Positions 46,893 through 47,888 of a DNA stretch of 47,888 bases are shown piece after piece (positions within the stretch are counted from its first letter, which is position 1; the number at the start of each line of letters is the position of its first letter). The position numbers and the translations under genes were made by a program. The notes beneath the pieces were generated by a model, which worked only from the letters and a program-made list of their open reading frames with translations, was not told the DNA's origin and searched no databases. The stretch comes from Clostridiales bacterium. Its GTDB lineage: Bacteria > Bacillota > Clostridia > Oscillospirales > Oscillospiraceae. The stretch covers positions 1-47,888 of the forward strand of contig DYBL01000090.1 of NCBI GenBank assembly GCA_019418625.1, given 5' to 3'.

Positions 46893-47201
46893 CGCCGTGT
46901 TGCCCCGTGTGAGCCGCTGTGTGCGGCTTTCAGCGGCTGGCCGACCGTGTACCCCACCCTGGGGAAATATGCGGGATTTGGGCCGCTTTCCAAGGGAGGG
47001 GGAAGCTGACGAAAGCGAAGCAGGAGAAAGAGCCGGGGACAAGGCTGCCCCCGGCTCTCCCACTTCTGCCCGCAGTGCGGGCAGTTTCAGGCTTTTCGCA
47101 CCGGGGACAAATCCACCGATGAAATGCACCGCTGGACCCTATGGAGCCGGAAACGCCCAGTGTGACGGGGTTTTCAGCGGTGACACCAGGAAAAAGGAGA
47201 A
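46893..47201. other. non-coding hairpin-rich region, oriT candidate
   Basis: 309 bases without a convincing gene, directly upstream of the RHH and relaxase genes. Hairpins seen: AGCCGC/GCGGCT near the start (46912 onward), GAGCCGGGG/CCCCGGCTC (47030-47038 with 47049-47057) and CTGCCCGC/GCGGGCAG (47066-47073 with 47077-47084). A short stem CCCCA-CC-TGGGG lies at about 46952. This place and structure are typical for an origin of transfer; the nick site cannot be read from the sequence. Confidence 0.5.
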
Positions 47202-47621
47202 GTGAACGACCTGATGAAAGAAACCAGCAAGATCAAGAAGGGCTTCTGGCTCTCCGAGGATCTGGACGAAAAAATCGACATCTATCTGCGCCTCGATAAC
47301 TGCTCCAGCCGGAGCGAGTTTGTTGAGCAGGCGCTCCGGTTTTACATCGGCTACCTGAACACGAAGAACGCCGGCGCCTTTCTGCCCGAAGCACTTTCTG
47401 CCATGATGACCGGCACACTGGATTACTATACCGGGCGCATGGGCTCGCTCCTGTTCAAGCAGGGTGTGGATCTCAATGTGCTGGGACAGATCATCGCCTA
47501 CGACACCGACATCGACGAAGGAGAATACCAGCGCCTGCGTGGAAAAGCCATCCGGGATATGAAGCGCACCAACGGACGCATCTCGTTCAAGGACGCACTG
47601 GACTTCCAGAAGTCGGTGTAA
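47202..47621 (+). CDS. RHH-domain relaxosome accessory protein (MobC-like)
   Basis: A 139-residue protein. The N-terminal RHH fold is seen as 'KKGFWLSEDLDEKIDIYLRL' and 'CSSRSEFVEQALRFYIGYL'; the rest is helical ('YTGRMGSLLFKQGVDLNVLG'). Its place, 3 bases before the relaxase gene and after the hairpin region, suggests an oriT-binding helper. The start is unsure: GTG 47202 has AGGAG only 2-3 bases upstream, ATG 47214 lies 14 bases from it. The family start supports the longer form. Confidence 0.8.
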   Translation: MNDLMKETSKIKKGFWLSEDLDEKIDIYLRLDNCSSRSEFVEQALRFYIGYLNTKNAGAFLPEALSAMMTGTLDYYTGRMGSLLFKQGVDLNVLGQIIAYDTDIDEGEYQRLRGKAIRDMKRTNGRISFKDALDFQKSV

Positions 47622-47624
47622 CCC

Positions 47625-47888
47625 ATGGCGAAGCTCGTACAAAAAAGCGGCTACATCCAATCGGACAAGGCCGGCGGGTACATGAAGTACATCGCCACCC
47701 GTGAGGGCGTGGAGAAGCTGTCCGGCAACGGCCCGGTTACCAAAGGCCAGCGGGAACTGATCCAAAAGCTCCTGCATGATTTCCCTGATGCCGTGGAGCT
47801 GTTCGAGTATGAGGATTACCGTAAGACGCCTACCCTTGGTACCGCATCAGCCTTCATCACCATGGCGCTGGATGCAAACCTCCACGAA
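47625..47888 (+). CDS. MobP-type relaxase, N-terminal part
   Basis: The first 88 codons of a protein that runs off the window. 'KSGYIQSDKAGGYMKYIATR', 'EGVEKLSGNGPVTKGQRELI' and 'LLHDFPDAVELFEYEDYRKT' match the N-terminus of MobP3-like relaxases of clostridial ICEs, which nick oriT and stay bound to the transferred strand. Tyr residues suited to catalysis are present, and the histidine triad lies beyond the edge. ATG 47625 follows the RHH gene by 3 bases. No clear ribosome site is seen, so coupling to the gene before it is likely. Confidence 0.8.
   Translation, partial: MAKLVQKSGYIQSDKAGGYMKYIATREGVEKLSGNGPVTKGQRELIQKLLHDFPDAVELFEYEDYRKTPTLGTASAFITMALDANLHE

Larger units (their letters stand above)
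16464..47888. mobile_element. integrative and conjugative element (ICE), left end and most of the body
   Basis: From the tRNA-Leu 3' end to the window edge all genes run rightward. They include a type IV secretion core (VirB4 ATPase, VirB6-like, PrgI-like, NlpC/P60 hydrolase), a relaxase, anti-restriction proteins and methylases, whereas the DNA to the left is conserved housekeeping chromosome. The integrase, coupling protein and right attachment site are not in the window, so the element exceeds 31.4 kb. The exact left junction is placed by inference at the tRNA 3' end. Confidence 0.88.

Noticed and set aside
46897..47205. A 102-codon frame in the gap before the relaxosome genes
   Set aside because: Its composition is that of hairpin DNA (Pro, Arg, Gly, Ser), it has no ribosome site, and its end overlaps the ribosome site of the next gene. 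The region is better read as oriT.
16464..47888. CRISPR arrays, insertion sequences or group II introns in the element
   Set aside because: No regularly spaced repeats, transposase motifs or reverse transcriptase motifs (YADD) were seen.

Overview
The window joins two different pieces of DNA from a GC-rich, low-GC-phylum-type (Firmicutes, Clostridia; most like the Oscillospiraceae) chromosome. This placement is inferred from the Gram-positive regulatory signals (a T-box, a Bacillus/Clostridium-type BirA operator, a LexA box of the CGAAC-N4-GTTYG type), the strong GGAGG ribosome sites, the high GC content, and the family of mobile element.

Bases 1 to about 16,460 are ordinary chromosome. From the left: the end of an alpha/beta hydrolase with a CmpB-like membrane gene antisense to it, a family 4 uracil-DNA glycosylase, the biotin importer bioY behind a promoter overlapped by a BirA operator, a GNAT acetyltransferase and an HTH-cupin regulator, then the cysteine operon cysE-cysS behind a T-box leader with a UGC (Cys) specifier. 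An HTH/zinc-ribbon membrane regulator follows. A long leftward cluster then reads lipoprotein, response regulator, histidine kinase, DUF1385 protein, prmC, recA, recX, rimO, pgsA; a promoter in front of the DUF1385 gene carries a LexA-like box, which would place prmC-recA-recX under SOS control. The block ends at a tRNA-Leu(CAA).

From the 3' end of the tRNA to the right edge the DNA is a large integrative and conjugative element (ICE), all genes rightward, with its right end (integrase, coupling protein) outside the window. It has four parts. (1) 16.46-16.8 kb: a non-coding boundary with an inverted copy of the tRNA 3' end and GCGCCCTTTTTGAA inverted repeats. (2) 16.8-27.5 kb: an accessory and anti-defence block with several ArdA-like proteins (one broken by an in-frame stop), DUF4314, LPD28-like, DUF3849, YodL and SpoVG-like proteins and a Dam-type adenine methylase. 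(3) 27.6-36.7 kb: a compact Tad/Flp-type pilus operon (pilin, A24 prepilin peptidase, CpaB, TadZ, TadA, TadB, TadC, two pseudopilins) with two secreted or surface proteins. (4) 36.7-47.9 kb: the conjugation machine (VirB2-like and VirB6-like membrane proteins, PrgI-like protein, VirB4 ATPase, NlpC/P60 wall hydrolase), a cytosine methyltransferase encoded in two overlapping frames, RHH proteins, a hairpin-rich oriT candidate, and the start of a MobP-type relaxase.

The most interesting signals are: a methionine-ending C-terminal tail shared by about a dozen otherwise unrelated accessory proteins, possibly a transfer tag; the cytosine methyltransferase split over two frames that overlap by 374 bases and could be joined by a +1 shift at UUU-UGA; a GEG prepilin-processing motif shared by three pilin-like proteins, linking a Tad pilus to a Gram-positive conjugation system; and two genes that seem to start at CTG behind almost identical GGAGGTGA leaders. 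All family assignments rest on reading the sequence and recall of the families, not on a database search.
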